A stretch of DNA of 31,305 nucleotides from M3007 sp032115775. GTDB lineage: Bacteria; Bacteroidota; Bacteroidia; Chitinophagales; Saprospiraceae. Numbering within the stretch: the first letter of the stretch is position 1; every line of letters begins with the position of its first letter. The translations under genes were made by a program, and so were the position numbers. Of the stretch, positions 6,235 to 15,518 are shown in pieces. Location: assembly GCA_032115775.1 (NCBI GenBank), contig JAUMBL010000101.1, forward strand, positions 1 through 31,305, in the 5' to 3' direction. The notes under the pieces were generated by a model that was not told the DNA's origin, did no database searches, and saw only the letters and a list, made by a program, of their open reading frames with translations.

Positions 6235-6991
6235 TTGTATCGTCGCTTGTTCGAATGGGCGCCGTAATTTCGGCAAATTGGCTCAAAAATCCGCGCAACA
6301 TCCGGGCAAATTCTACGGCCTGCTCACCGTCGCCGTGCAAACAGATACTCTGGGCGCAGACCGCCACCTCGGCGCCGTTTGTCGCGCGCGCCACCCCGCG
6401 TACCACCAGATCGTACGCCTGTGCACGACAGCCGGATTCATCTTCCAGCAGCGCGCCGGTTTGTTCGCGCGGCGTCAGGGCGCCGTCGGGCTGGTATGTC
6501 CGATCGGCAAACACTTCCGATACGGTTCGCAGGCCGGCCTCTGCGCCGGCCGTGAGCGCTGCGCTCCCGCTCAATCCGTACAAAAGTAGATTCGGATCAA
6601 AATCCCAAACGGCCTGCGCAATAATCGCGGCAAGTCCCGGATCGTGCGCCGACATGTTATACAACGCGCCGTGGGGCTTGACGTGCCGCAGGCGCGCGCC
6701 AGCCGCGCGTGCCGCCTGCGAGAGGATTTCTATCTGCGCCGCGACCAGATCGTAATACGCCGCCGGTTCCAGGCGCAGCGCGCGCCGCCCAAAGTGCGCC
6801 CGATCGGCAAAACCGGGATGGGCGCCGATGGCTACGCCGTACCGAACGGCTAAATCAACCGTTCGCCGAATCGTATCGGCATCGCCTGCATGGTATCCAC
6901 AGGCGATATTAGCCGAACTGATCAGCGGCATCAGCGCAGCGTCGGCGGCATATCCCTCTCCGAGGTCGCAGTTGAGATCAATAGATTTCAT
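6221..6991 (-). CDS. pxpA: 5-oxoprolinase subunit PxpA (LamB/YcsF family)
   Basis: A 256-residue cytosolic subunit of the ATP-dependent 5-oxoprolinase PxpABC, which opens 5-oxo-L-proline to L-glutamate. The family signatures are present: SIDLNCDLGEGY at the N-terminus, SANIACGYHAGD, GAHPGFADRAHFGRR, and VKPHGALYN. Length matches the usual 245-260 residues. The ATG at 6991 overlaps the TGA of pxpC as ATGA, indicating translational coupling; a longer open frame upstream is only the shadow of pxpC. The end overlaps the start of the NRAMP-like gene by 8-14 bp. Confidence 0.95.
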   Translation of the reverse strand: MKSIDLNCDLGEGYAADAALMPLISSANIACGYHAGDADTIRRTVDLAVRYGVAIGAHPGFADRAHFGRRALRLEPAAYYDLVAAQIEILSQAARAAGARLRHVKPHGALYNMSAHDPGLAAIIAQAVWDFDPNLLLYGLSGSAALTAGAEAGLRTVSEVFADRTYQPDGALTPREQTGALLEDESGCRAQAYDLVVRGVARATNGAEVAVCAQSICLHGDGEQAVEFARMLRGFLSQFAEITAPIRTSDDTNAYV

Positions 6992-7977
6992 TCGGCGAAG
7001 ATAGGGGTAATTTTCGCCGCGGCGAGTTGGTACGCGCAAGCCCGTTGCAAACGCCGCAACCAGGCGCGCTGTGCCTGCGCGGCGGCGGAAGCCGCTTCGA
7101 GCGAGATGCACGTCAGTCGGAAGGGCGCGCCGGGCTGCATTTGCGCGAGGGCGGGCAGGTCGGCCTCTACGATCTGCGCGATGCGCGGATAGCCGCCGGT
7201 GGTTTGGCAATCCGCCATCAAGGCCAGCAGCTCGCCCCCCGGCAGGCGTTGGATAAGGCCGGGCTGCACGGCCGCAGATACCAGCTCTAAGGGCGCTGCG
7301 GGCAAGGGCGGCCCTTGCAAGGCGCAGGCCATGCGGTTGCTCTGCGGGCTCGCGCGCCAATCGGCGGATTCTAATAATTGCTGCGCCTTAGCGTCCAGCA
7401 AATCGTACTCCGGACCGGCGAGGTACCGGATTACCGGTGCGGAAGGATAAGCGTCCCGCATATTTACCAGCCAGGGCAACACCGCGTTTTTTTGTACCGA
7501 AAAATCGGCTGCTGCGACCAAAGAGAGTCGGTCGTCTGCGTGCAGCGCCCGCCCTTGCCAGCCCCCTGCACCTGCGACCAGGCTGGTGCTGCGGGAGCCC
7601 AACCAAGGGGCGGTTTGCAGCCCGCCCCGAATTGCCAGATAGCAACGCATACCACGCCGGCGATTGTTGAAAACCAACTTGCTGCCGGCCGCAACCATAA
7701 CCGGCGTCCAGCAGGGAATCGCCGTTCCATCCAGGCGGGCGTCGAAATCGCCGCCGCCCAGTGAAAATAAGGCATCCTGTTCGAATTGGAGCGCAGGCGC
7801 CGGAAAATGCATTTCCAGCACGGCCGCCCCGGGCGGATTGCCGATCAGGATATTGGAGATTTGCGCAGCTAGGCCGTCGGCCGCCCCGGCCCGGTGGACG
7901 CCCAGGTGCGCGTAACCAAAGCGGCCGAGGTCTTGCACCGTGTCCAATAGCCCGGATTTTAATACCCACAGGCTCAT
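6988..7977 (-). CDS. pxpC: 5-oxoprolinase subunit PxpC (KipA family, biotin-dependent carboxyltransferase-like)
   Basis: A 329-residue subunit of 5-oxoprolinase. The N-terminal GLLDTVQDLGRFGYAHLGVHRAGAADGLA is the family hallmark, followed by GNPPGAAVLEM, YLAIRGGL, and later PLPAAPLELVSAAVQPGLIQRLPGGELLALMADCQTTGGYPRIAQI, which is also conserved. PxpC works with PxpB, probably in phosphorylating 5-oxoproline, before PxpA completes hydrolysis. Its ATG overlaps the TGA of pxpB (ATGA) and its TGA overlaps the ATG of pxpA. Gene order pxpB-pxpC-pxpA differs from the pxpA-first order in Bacillus. Confidence 0.94.
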   Translation of the reverse strand: MSLWVLKSGLLDTVQDLGRFGYAHLGVHRAGAADGLAAQISNILIGNPPGAAVLEMHFPAPALQFEQDALFSLGGGDFDARLDGTAIPCWTPVMVAAGSKLVFNNRRRGMRCYLAIRGGLQTAPWLGSRSTSLVAGAGGWQGRALHADDRLSLVAAADFSVQKNAVLPWLVNMRDAYPSAPVIRYLAGPEYDLLDAKAQQLLESADWRASPQSNRMACALQGPPLPAAPLELVSAAVQPGLIQRLPGGELLALMADCQTTGGYPRIAQIVEADLPALAQMQPGAPFRLTCISLEAASAAAQAQRAWLRRLQRACAYQLAAAKITPIFAE

Positions 7978-8687
7978 AGCGATTGCGCGATTTGGTCAAA
8001 TTCCGCCGAACTGATCGGATAAAACGTGATTTCATCCCCCGGACGCAGGTACACCGGTTCGGCGCGCGCCGCATCGAACATCCGTAAAGGGGTGCGGCCG
8101 ATCAGATTCCAGCCGCCGGGCGCATCGAGGGGGTAAATGCCGGTTTGCCGACCCGCGATGCCCACGCTGCCGGCAAGAACCTGGCGTCGGGGGCGCGGTA
8201 AGCGGGGCGTGGCAATCCGCTCGTCGAGGACGCCCATATACGCAAAACCGGGCAGGAATCCGAGCATATATACCTTATAGACGGTCGCCGTATGCAAGGC
8301 AATCACGTCTTCCGGCCGCAGCGCCCGCTGCCCGGCCAGCGCCGACAAATCGGGCCCGAAGGCCGGTTCGTAACAAACCGGAATACGCAGCCGCCGCACG
8401 GGCGCGTCGCTCCGACGGCCTTCCGGAAATGCCTGCATAGTTTCCTCTACCCAGCCTTGCGCAATTTTCAAGGCCGAAGCCCCGGGAAAATGCCGATCAA
8501 AATATCCCAAATCCAAGGCGACCGCCAGTGAGGAATACGCCGGGATATAATCCAGTACCCCCGGCAATGCGCGCGCCCGCAGCGCCTCGTACAGCCCTTG
8601 TACCTGCTCGTGCAAGGAGGGGTCAATCAGGTTGCCCCAGGACAGGAGTAGCACCGATTCGGAGCAGGGGAAAAAATCAGGCGGCAT
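7974..8687 (-). CDS. pxpB: 5-oxoprolinase subunit PxpB (KipI family)
   Basis: A 237-residue subunit of 5-oxoprolinase. The KipI/allophanate hydrolase subunit 1 pattern is clear: GVLDYIPAYSSLAV near residue 45, LPGFAYMGVLDERIATPRLPRPR, GSVGIAGRQTGIYPLDAPGGWNLIGRTP and the closing LRPGDEITFYPI. I chose the ATG at 8687 (MPPDFF) because the conserved domain starts soon after; the open frame could extend 17 codons upstream. The name KipI comes from a Bacillus protein that inhibits the sporulation kinase KinA, a role not expected here. It lies 58 bp downstream of the LuxE-like gene on the same strand, so all may form one operon. Confidence 0.93.
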   Translation of the reverse strand: MPPDFFPCSESVLLLSWGNLIDPSLHEQVQGLYEALRARALPGVLDYIPAYSSLAVALDLGYFDRHFPGASALKIAQGWVEETMQAFPEGRRSDAPVRRLRIPVCYEPAFGPDLSALAGQRALRPEDVIALHTATVYKVYMLGFLPGFAYMGVLDERIATPRLPRPRRQVLAGSVGIAGRQTGIYPLDAPGGWNLIGRTPLRMFDAARAEPVYLRPGDEITFYPISSAEFDQIAQSL

Positions 8688-8745
8688 ATTGATGCATTTT
8701 TTATTGCAGTGTTTCTGACTTGGCAGGAAAATTCCCAACCGACGC

Positions 8746-9735
8746 TTACTCGACCATCAAATTGCAGCCGCGCATTTCGGCCGTATCCAGCCTGCCGAGC
8801 ACTTCGAAACGGCCATCAGCGTACACCCTGCCCACATCCTCGGTGGCGATGAATGCGCAAGTGTCCAAATTGGCGAGATCCACAAAGCAGAGTCTGCCGG
8901 GGCGGCCGGGGGGTAGGCAGGCGAAGGGGTCGTTGATTTCAAAGGCGAAGGCGCGCAGGGTAGGGGCGGGCACAAAAATACCGTTACCGGTCGAGTATGC
9001 CTGGGAAAAGAGTTCGGTCATGCCAAATTCCGAGTGAATCACCGGCGTCTGAAAAGCGGTTTGCAGCGCATCGTGCAGCGCGTCGCGGGTGATTTCCTTT
9101 CGGCGTCCCTTCATGCCGCCGGTCTCCATAATCGTCACGTCGGAGAGGTTCATGGGATAGTTTTCGGCAAAATCCAACAGGGCGAAGCTGACGCCCAGCA
9201 GGAGCGTTTTTTCGCCGGGTTGGCGTCGGCGGAGGATTTGTGCCAGCCGGTCGGTGTCGGACAGGAAAAAACCGCTGTCGGATCGCCCGGCGCGGCGAAT
9301 AAAATCGTCGGCCATGGCCACCAGCGAGGAGCCGGTGCGCTCGAGATAAGCGGGCAGCAAGGCGAGTATGCGCCAATCCGCCAGCGCGCCGTAAAACTGT
9401 TGAAATCCCCGCCGGGCATTGGCCAGGTACCAGTCCAGATCGCGGGTAAAATGCCGGGAGGCTTGTCCACCCGTGCCGCTGGAGGTAAAAATCATTTCCG
9501 GCGCCCAGTCGCCCGTCTGCACCGCATGGGTTTTGAAAAAAGAAATGGGGAGAAAGGGGATCGCTTCGAGTTGCCGGATTTCGGCGGAATCTCGGTGCAG
9601 CAACTCGAGATAGCGGCGGAAAAGCGGGTTGCCCGCCGCCTGATAGCTAAAGACTTCCAGGGTAAGCGCTTCGAACCCGGCGGGCTGAATTTCCGTTATA
9701 GCGGACAATAATATTTCGCGCGCTGCTGTTTGCAT
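8746..9735 (-). CDS. LuxE/PaaK-like acyl-activating enzyme
   Basis: A 329-residue member of the ANL adenylating superfamily, closest in pattern to the LuxE acyl-protein synthetase domain. The ATP-binding loop is FTSSGTGGQASRH (about residues 82-94), followed by FFLSDTDRL, VTIMETGGMKGRRKEITRD and the adenylate-binding HSEFGMTELFSQAYS. The C-terminal lobe is short (LGRLDTAEMRGCNLMVE). LuxE activates fatty acids for the bacterial luciferase reductase complex, but no lux genes are here, and related proteins without lux are common in Bacteroidota; the substrate is unknown. The ATG at 9735 is used; the upstream in-frame TTG at 9759 is less likely. It is divergent from the lipoprotein gene at 9839. 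Confidence 0.83.
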   Translation of the reverse strand: MQTAAREILLSAITEIQPAGFEALTLEVFSYQAAGNPLFRRYLELLHRDSAEIRQLEAIPFLPISFFKTHAVQTGDWAPEMIFTSSGTGGQASRHFTRDLDWYLANARRGFQQFYGALADWRILALLPAYLERTGSSLVAMADDFIRRAGRSDSGFFLSDTDRLAQILRRRQPGEKTLLLGVSFALLDFAENYPMNLSDVTIMETGGMKGRRKEITRDALHDALQTAFQTPVIHSEFGMTELFSQAYSTGNGIFVPAPTLRAFAFEINDPFACLPPGRPGRLCFVDLANLDTCAFIATEDVGRVYADGRFEVLGRLDTAEMRGCNLMVE

Positions 9736-9838
9736 TTTGAATATTACTTTTGGGTGCAAATTAGCGTTTGTTCAAAAGCTGGGCAAATGCGCAGCGGAGG
9801 AACCATCTGTTTTTTTCCAAAACTACATTTTTTTTGAA

Positions 9839-10333
9839 ATGCGTATCTTTTGTTTTGCTCTTGGAATCACCGCACTTTCGCTGTTTGCCTGCGTCCAGCC
9901 GCCGGATTACCCGGTCGAACCGGCGATTGAATTTCTATCCCTTTCAAAGGATACGATCTGGCAGACACGCTTTGGATCGGATAGCGTGGTGGTGACCTTT
10001 TCTTTTACGGACGGAGACGGCGATTTGGGATTTACAGACAATGAGGCCAGTATTTTTATCGTGGATGGCCGGGATACCTTTGCCAAGCCGCCGTACCGGA
10101 TTCCATATATTGAGCAGCAGGGCGCCGGAAATGGGATTTCAGGCGAAATCTCCATCGTACTGCCGACTACTTGCTGTATTTATCCGCCCAATACGCGCCC
10201 ACCCTGCGATACGACGGCCAACGCGCCACTGCTGTTTGATACGGTGTTTTATCAGATTCGAATCAAAGATCGGGCTGGAAACTTGAGTAATGAGATTACA
10301 ACGGCGCCGATTTTTTTGCGGTGTAAGCGGTGA
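9839..10333 (+). CDS. Small lipoprotein, function unknown
   Basis: A 164-residue protein with a lipoprotein-type signal: MRIFCFALGITALSLFAC, with Cys18 as the likely lipidation site (F at -2 is a little unusual). The mature part includes FTDGDGDLGFTDNEAS, a D-x-D-G-D-L-G loop that may bind calcium, a CCIYPPNTRPPC segment with several cysteines, and a C-terminal strand-rich part (FYQIRIKDRAGNLSNEITTAPIFL) like a beta-sandwich. I do not recognise the family. An upstream in-frame start would add 34 residues before the signal peptide and is not credible. It lies 160 bp before porU2 on the same strand, which suggests an envelope role, but this is only context. Confidence 0.75.
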   Translation: MRIFCFALGITALSLFACVQPPDYPVEPAIEFLSLSKDTIWQTRFGSDSVVVTFSFTDGDGDLGFTDNEASIFIVDGRDTFAKPPYRIPYIEQQGAGNGISGEISIVLPTTCCIYPPNTRPPCDTTANAPLLFDTVFYQIRIKDRAGNLSNEITTAPIFLRCKR

Positions 10334-10464
10334 GGTGGGGCTAAGTTTCTGTAAATGGCACGATTTATTGCAGTGCGCGTCTGAACGCTGATGGGATCTG
10401 ACGTATTCGGCCTCGCCTGTCGAAAACTGCGATTAATCTGCCGTTTTATGCGCTGCGTAAACTG

Positions 10465-10472
10465 GACATTTG
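10465..10472 (+). promoter_or_regulatory. Possible -7 promoter motif for the PorU2 gene
   Basis: GACATTTG differs from TAnnTTTG at one base and lies 21 bp before the ATG at 10494, giving a leader of about 15 bases. I see no clear -33 partner. It sits in the 160-bp gap after the lipoprotein gene. Confidence 0.35.
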
Positions 10473-10493
10473 CCGCCAAACAGTTTCGTCGTG

Positions 10494-13400
10494 ATGTCCC
10501 CTTACTGCTTCCTGCCGCTTTTCCTGGCAGCCACGCCGCTGTACGCCCAAATGTGGAACGGCGCCGATACGCTTTATGGCAACGAATGGATTCGGTTTGA
10601 TCAACCGTACTGCAAGATTGTGATTACCGCCGACGGGATCTACCGAATTTCCGCTCAGTCGCTGGAATCTGCCGGCGTACCGGTCGCCTCCGTGCCGGCT
10701 TCGCAATACCGGCTTTTTCACCGCGGGCGCGAAACGCCGATCTGGATCAGCGCGTCCGACCCGCTCGGTCCGCAGGACTACCTGGAATTCTTCGGCGCAC
10801 AAAACCGCGATGCCCTGGATCGCGCGTTATCGAATGATCCGGACAATGCGCTGATCAACCCGCGGTTCAGCCTGTTTAACGACAGTTCGACCTATTACCT
10901 CAGCTGGGCGCCGGATACGGCTGCGGCCTTGCGTATCCAGACGCGGACGTTCAATTTGACAAACCCACCTGCTCCAGAGCCGTTTTGCTGGTTTGAAATC
11001 GAACAGGTTTATACCGACACGCACCGCAAACGGCGCATCAGCAGCGAAATTACGTACTCATGGTTCGACGGCAACGGTTTTTGCCGAAGTGCGACCACGA
11101 CGACGCACCCGCTTACTCCAAAGTACCTCTTCTCCGGCCCCCCGGCCTCGCTGCGCCTGCGCTATGCCTGCGACCTGGGGCCGCACCGGCAGCAGTTTTT
11201 TGCCAGGGATTCGCTGCTGGGCGAGGAGTCGTTCGCCGGATGGAAAATCATTGATCGCGCCTACTCGCTGCCTGCCGATTTTCTGAGCGACCCCTTGCCC
11301 CTGCGCCTGCAGTCGGCGCTGGGGGGCAGCGACCAGCATTGGCTGGCCGGTTTTTCGCTGCGTTATCCGCGGCGTTTTATTTTTGACCAGAGTGGTAAAG
11401 TGTTTTTTGAACTGGACGCGACGGGCGCGGAGCAGTACCTGGAAATCCAGCAGTTCCACAGCGGAAACGAGGCGGTGCTCTACGATCTCGATCGGGCGGA
11501 GCGGTATCTGGCCGTGCCGAACAACGGCTGCTGGAAACTGCGCCTGCCGGCCGCTACGGGCAAGCGCCGACTCGTATTGTTCGCCGGCGCCCGTATCCTT
11601 CCGGTCGCTGTTGAAAATCCCCGGCAATTTCACGATTTTCGGCAGATGGACGCGCGATTCGTCATCCTCTCCAATGCCGCGCTGTTCAGCGACCCCGAGG
11701 AAGGCGGCGCGAATCATGTACAGGCTTACGCGGATTATCGGAGCAGCCCGGCCGGAGGCGGCTACTCGGTGGCGGTAGCGGATATTCAGGAGCTGTATGA
11801 GCAGTTTGGCTACGGCGTGCGCTTTCATCCGGTTGCCGTGCGGAATTTTTGCTATTTTCTTAAAAAAAATTGGACAAGTCCGGAATATCTGCTCCTCATC
11901 GGCAAGGGATTGGAGTATCCTGGTTTCCGATCGGCCGTAGCCCAAAACAGCCTTGCGGATTCCTTGTTTTTTGTACCGATGTTCGGTACGCCGGGAACGG
12001 ATCTGCCGTTCGTGACGGCGCCCGGACAAACGGACGCGCCGATCCTCGCCGTGGGCCGCCTCGCCGTAACCCGGCCCGGACAAATTCGCGATTACCTGGA
12101 TAAGTTGATCGAACACGAACGCCAACGCGACCAGCAGCCGCAAACGCTGCCGGATCGGGCGTGGATGAAACGGGTGCTGCAACTCAGCGGCGGCCTCGCC
12201 GGCGAAACGCAGCTGATTCGGGATTACAGCGCAGAGATGGCTGCGGAACTTTGCGCCAACCGATTCGGCGCGGATGTGCGCACTTTTTACAAAACGTCCA
12301 ACGACCCGATTCAGGAGTCTGCGTACAACCAAATACGCGAGTTGCTCCACAAGGGCGTCAATATCTGGATGTTTTTCGGCCACTCCTCCGCAACAGCCGT
12401 TGATTTCGATATCGGCGCCGTCAACGTGTACGACAACCGGGAACGCTATCCCTTGATGCTGATCCTGGGATGCTACGCCGGGGTTTGCTCCAACCACCAA
12501 CAAGGCATCGGAGAGCAATTTGTACTGGCGCCAAACCGGGGCGCCATCGCATACGTCGCTTCCGTCAATTTCAGCCTGTTGGAATCGTTATACCAGTTTG
12601 GCCGGCGGTACTATGAACAAATCGGCGGCCCGCTTTACGGTGCGGGGGTGGGGGATGCGCTCCGCAACGTGGCGGCCTCCTTGGCGGGCGTCCAGCACCA
12701 CGGACTGCAAGCGGTGCTCCACCAAACGGTGCTGCAGGGCGATCCTGCCGCGCGGTTGCACCCGCATCCGGGGCCGGATTACGTGGTGGATGCGTCCAGC
12801 GTGCAATCTACGCCCAATCCGGTCGGACTCGATCAGGATAGTTTCGAGCTGCAGTTCGATCTGGTGAATATAGGAGAAAACAAACCCGGATTGCTTTCAT
12901 ACGTCCTCGAACAACGCTTGCCTGATAATACGCTGCTATTGCTCAAACGGGATACAATCCCGGCGCCGGCTTTCCGGCAAACGCAGCGGTACCGGTTTTT
13001 CACCGGCCAAGCGCAGGCGGGCTGGAACCGATTGTATATTCGGCTCGATCCGGATAACCAGACGCCCGAATCGCCGGCTGCTGCCGAACTGAACAATACC
13101 TTGCTGGATGGCGACGGACAGCAGGGCGTGGCGGTGTATTTCTACGCCGACGATGTACAACCGCTGCACCCGCCCGATTTCGGCATTGTCGGAAAGGAAC
13201 CTTTTCTGCTGAGCGCTTCCTCCCTGCGCATGCACGACACGCCGGTTCGGTATTTGATGGAAATAGATACCAACGCCGTGTTTAACAGCCCGCTTCGTCG
13301 GCAAACGCAGTTTTTCCAAGCCGGCGGCCTGCTCCAATGGACGCCCCCGATTCCGGCTCTCGACAGCGCGGTGTACTACTGGCGCACGGCGCGCGACAGC

Positions 13401-15503
13401 CTGGTGAGCGGCGAGATTTTGTGGCGCGATCGTTCTTTTGTGTACCTGCCGGGCAGCGCACCGGGTTGGAACCAATCGCATGTCGGTCAATTTCGCCAAA
13501 ATAGTTTCACAAATCTGCACCTGGACAGCCTCCGCCGTCAATTTGAATTTGCCGACCACGCCTCCTATATCTGGTCGAAAGTCGCTTGGCGCGACGCCCC
13601 CGGCGGGCGCTATCCCGGACTGCAAAACGCCCTGCTGCAAGGCGCCACCGGCGATTACGCCTGGGGCGTCGAGGGCATCGCGCGCGGCGTGGTGCTCCTG
13701 CTGGCGGATCCGAGCACCGGGCAGGTGATCCCCAATCCACCCGGCGGGCCGTATAATCCCGATACTACCAAGTCCAAGTGGTACTACTGGTTCGACACTC
13801 GGCAGGAAGCCCAGCGCGCGGCGCTGATGGATTTTGTGGAAAATGGGATCCCGAACGGCACACCGGTCGCCTTGTTAGCGTTCAACCGCCCGACGGATTC
13901 CGTGGGCTATGCACCGCATCGCTGGGCGGGCGATTCCATTATTTACGGAAAAAATATTTTTCAAATTTTTGAAAATCAAGGCGCTGAGGAAATGCGCGCG
14001 TTGGCGGATTTTCCGGTGGCTCCCCGGCCGTATGGGCTGGTGTTCAGCAAAAATGACCGCAATTTCCTAAGGCCCGCAGATACGACCGTATATAGCGTGG
14101 ACAGTTCGCTGATTGTGCGCGGTGATTTTTTTACCCGATGGCTCGAGGGATTTTGCGACGGCGCGGTTATTGGGCCGGCGCGAAACTGGAGATCATTGGT
14201 CTGGCAGCGCAGCGCAGCGCTCGACCCTGGAGAGTCCGCCGGGATCGGGTTGTATGCCGTGCGGGAAGGGCTGCCGGACAGCCTGCTTTTCTTCCTGGAT
14301 CAGCCCGGCGAACGTACGCTTGCACCTTATGCAGCTACGGAATTTCCATTTTTGCGCTTGCGCTATACGGCAAGGGATACCTTGGCTCGTACGGCCGCGC
14401 AGTTGCAATCCTGGCGTGTCCTGTTTGATCCTTTGCCTGAGGGCGCGTTGGCGCCGGCGACTTTCCGGGATACGATACAGCGTGGGGAAATTTTCCGGGC
14501 GGATATTCCTTTTATAAATGTGTCAGACGCCCATTTTGACAGCCTGCTGGTACACGTGCGACTTGAAAAACTGCAGCAACCGCCCCTTCTGCGCGCGCAA
14601 CGCCTGCGACCCTTGCCGGCAGGCGATTCCTTGCGCCTGCCGATCAGTTATCCGAGCGCCGAACTGGCGGGCGGCTATCGTTTGGTGGTGGACGTCAATC
14701 CGGATCCGGATCAGCCGGAGCAGTATCACGGCAACAATGTCCTGGTGCGCGATTTCTACGTTGAAAACGACCGCCGAAACCCGCTTTTGGATGTCACTTT
14801 TGATGGTCAATATCTCCTCGACGGCGACCTGGTGTCGCCTCGTCCGGCAATTGTAATTATACTTCGGGATGATAATCGTTTCCTTGCGCTGGCGGATACG
14901 AGCCTGCTGCGCCTCCAACTCGAATACCCGGACGGCTCGCGGCGGCAGATTTTTTTCACCGATCCGGAATTGCAATTTTTTCCGGCCGATTCTTCGCAGT
15001 TGGATAAAAAGAACTTAGCCCGGCTCGAATGGCGACCCTGGTTCGCCGCTGACGGCGATTACCGCCTGCTGGTGCAGGGCCGGGATGTGAGCGGCAATTC
15101 CGCCGGTACGCTCGATTATACTGCGCGTTTTCGGGTGGTGAATCGCCAAGCCCTGTCCAATATCCTGAATTACCCCAATCCCTTCTCCACCGCTACCTGT
15201 TTTGTATATACGCTGACCGGCGACGCGCCGCCGGCCGGCTTCCGACTTCAAATTATGACGGTGTCCGGGCGGGTTGTACGCGAAATTACGGAGACTGAAT
15301 TCGGGCCGCTACGAACCGGCACGCATATCAGCGATTTTTGCTGGGACGGCCGCGACCAGTTCGGCGACCCGCTCGCAAGCGGCGTCTATCTGTACCGGGT
15401 AATCGCCCGCCATGCAGACGGGTCGCTGTATGATTTGCTTTCGGACGACCGCGCGGACAGATTATTTCAGCAGGGATTTGGGAAAATCGTGCTGATGCGC
15501 TAA
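10494..15503 (+). CDS. porU2: PorU2-like C25 (gingipain-family) peptidase, putative type IX secretion sortase
   Basis: A 1669-residue exported protein. It starts with a signal peptide (MSPYCFLPLFLAATPLYAQ), which fixes the start at 10494. After an N-terminal beta-rich domain comes a C25 peptidase domain (about residues 390-760). The likely catalytic dyad is visible: His630 in WMFFGHSSAT and Cys660 in LILGCYAGVC. Ig-like and CARDB-like beta domains follow. The end is a FlgD-like Ig fold (LNYPNPFSTATCF, then WDGRDQFGDPLASGVYLYRV). PorU is the sortase that removes the C-terminal signal of type IX cargo; PorU2 is the longer variant found in Saprospiria-like Bacteroidota. Its presence fits the adhesin and PorP/SprF genes on the other side. 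It could instead be a secreted gingipain-like protease, but the architecture fits PorU2 better. Confidence 0.85.
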   Translation: MSPYCFLPLFLAATPLYAQMWNGADTLYGNEWIRFDQPYCKIVITADGIYRISAQSLESAGVPVASVPASQYRLFHRGRETPIWISASDPLGPQDYLEFFGAQNRDALDRALSNDPDNALINPRFSLFNDSSTYYLSWAPDTAAALRIQTRTFNLTNPPAPEPFCWFEIEQVYTDTHRKRRISSEITYSWFDGNGFCRSATTTTHPLTPKYLFSGPPASLRLRYACDLGPHRQQFFARDSLLGEESFAGWKIIDRAYSLPADFLSDPLPLRLQSALGGSDQHWLAGFSLRYPRRFIFDQSGKVFFELDATGAEQYLEIQQFHSGNEAVLYDLDRAERYLAVPNNGCWKLRLPAATGKRRLVLFAGARILPVAVENPRQFHDFRQMDARFVILSNAALFSDPEEGGANHVQAYADYRSSPAGGGYSVAVADIQELYEQFGYGVRFHPVAVRNFCYFLKKNWTSPEYLLLIGKGLEYPGFRSAVAQNSLADSLFFVPMFGTPGTDLPFVTAPGQTDAPILAVGRLAVTRPGQIRDYLDKLIEHERQRDQQPQTLPDRAWMKRVLQLSGGLAGETQLIRDYSAEMAAELCANRFGADVRTFYKTSNDPIQESAYNQIRELLHKGVNIWMFFGHSSATAVDFDIGAVNVYDNRERYPLMLILGCYAGVCSNHQQGIGEQFVLAPNRGAIAYVASVNFSLLESLYQFGRRYYEQIGGPLYGAGVGDALRNVAASLAGVQHHGLQAVLHQTVLQGDPAARLHPHPGPDYVVDASSVQSTPNPVGLDQDSFELQFDLVNIGENKPGLLSYVLEQRLPDNTLLLLKRDTIPAPAFRQTQRYRFFTGQAQAGWNRLYIRLDPDNQTPESPAAAELNNTLLDGDGQQGVAVYFYADDVQPLHPPDFGIVGKEPFLLSASSLRMHDTPVRYLMEIDTNAVFNSPLRRQTQFFQAGGLLQWTPPIPALDSAVYYWRTARDSLVSGEILWRDRSFVYLPGSAPGWNQSHVGQFRQNSFTNLHLDSLRRQFEFADHASYIWSKVAWRDAPGGRYPGLQNALLQGATGDYAWGVEGIARGVVLLLADPSTGQVIPNPPGGPYNPDTTKSKWYYWFDTRQEAQRAALMDFVENGIPNGTPVALLAFNRPTDSVGYAPHRWAGDSIIYGKNIFQIFENQGAEEMRALADFPVAPRPYGLVFSKNDRNFLRPADTTVYSVDSSLIVRGDFFTRWLEGFCDGAVIGPARNWRSLVWQRSAALDPGESAGIGLYAVREGLPDSLLFFLDQPGERTLAPYAATEFPFLRLRYTARDTLARTAAQLQSWRVLFDPLPEGALAPATFRDTIQRGEIFRADIPFINVSDAHFDSLLVHVRLEKLQQPPLLRAQRLRPLPAGDSLRLPISYPSAELAGGYRLVVDVNPDPDQPEQYHGNNVLVRDFYVENDRRNPLLDVTFDGQYLLDGDLVSPRPAIVIILRDDNRFLALADTSLLRLQLEYPDGSRRQIFFTDPELQFFPADSSQLDKKNLARLEWRPWFAADGDYRLLVQGRDVSGNSAGTLDYTARFRVVNRQALSNILNYPNPFSTATCFVYTLTGDAPPAGFRLQIMTVSGRVVREITETEFGPLRTGTHISDFCWDGRDQFGDPLASGVYLYRVIARHADGSLYDLLSDDRADRLFQQGFGKIVLMR

Positions 15504-15518
15504 CCGGCCGTTGGAATT

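Noticed and set aside
5522..6589. 355-codon open frame on the plus strand
   Set aside because: Antisense shadow of the NRAMP-like and pxpA genes in GC-rich DNA; no domain recognised.
6993..7007. 15-bp sequence CGGCGAAGATAGGGG shared with 29146-29160
   Set aside because: Both copies lie in coding DNA of unrelated proteins, no similarity extends beyond, and no inverted or direct partner exists; chance is sufficient.
11058..12518. 486-codon open frame on the minus strand
   Set aside because: Antisense shadow of the PorU2 gene, which has a signal peptide and a peptidase dyad in the plus-strand frame.
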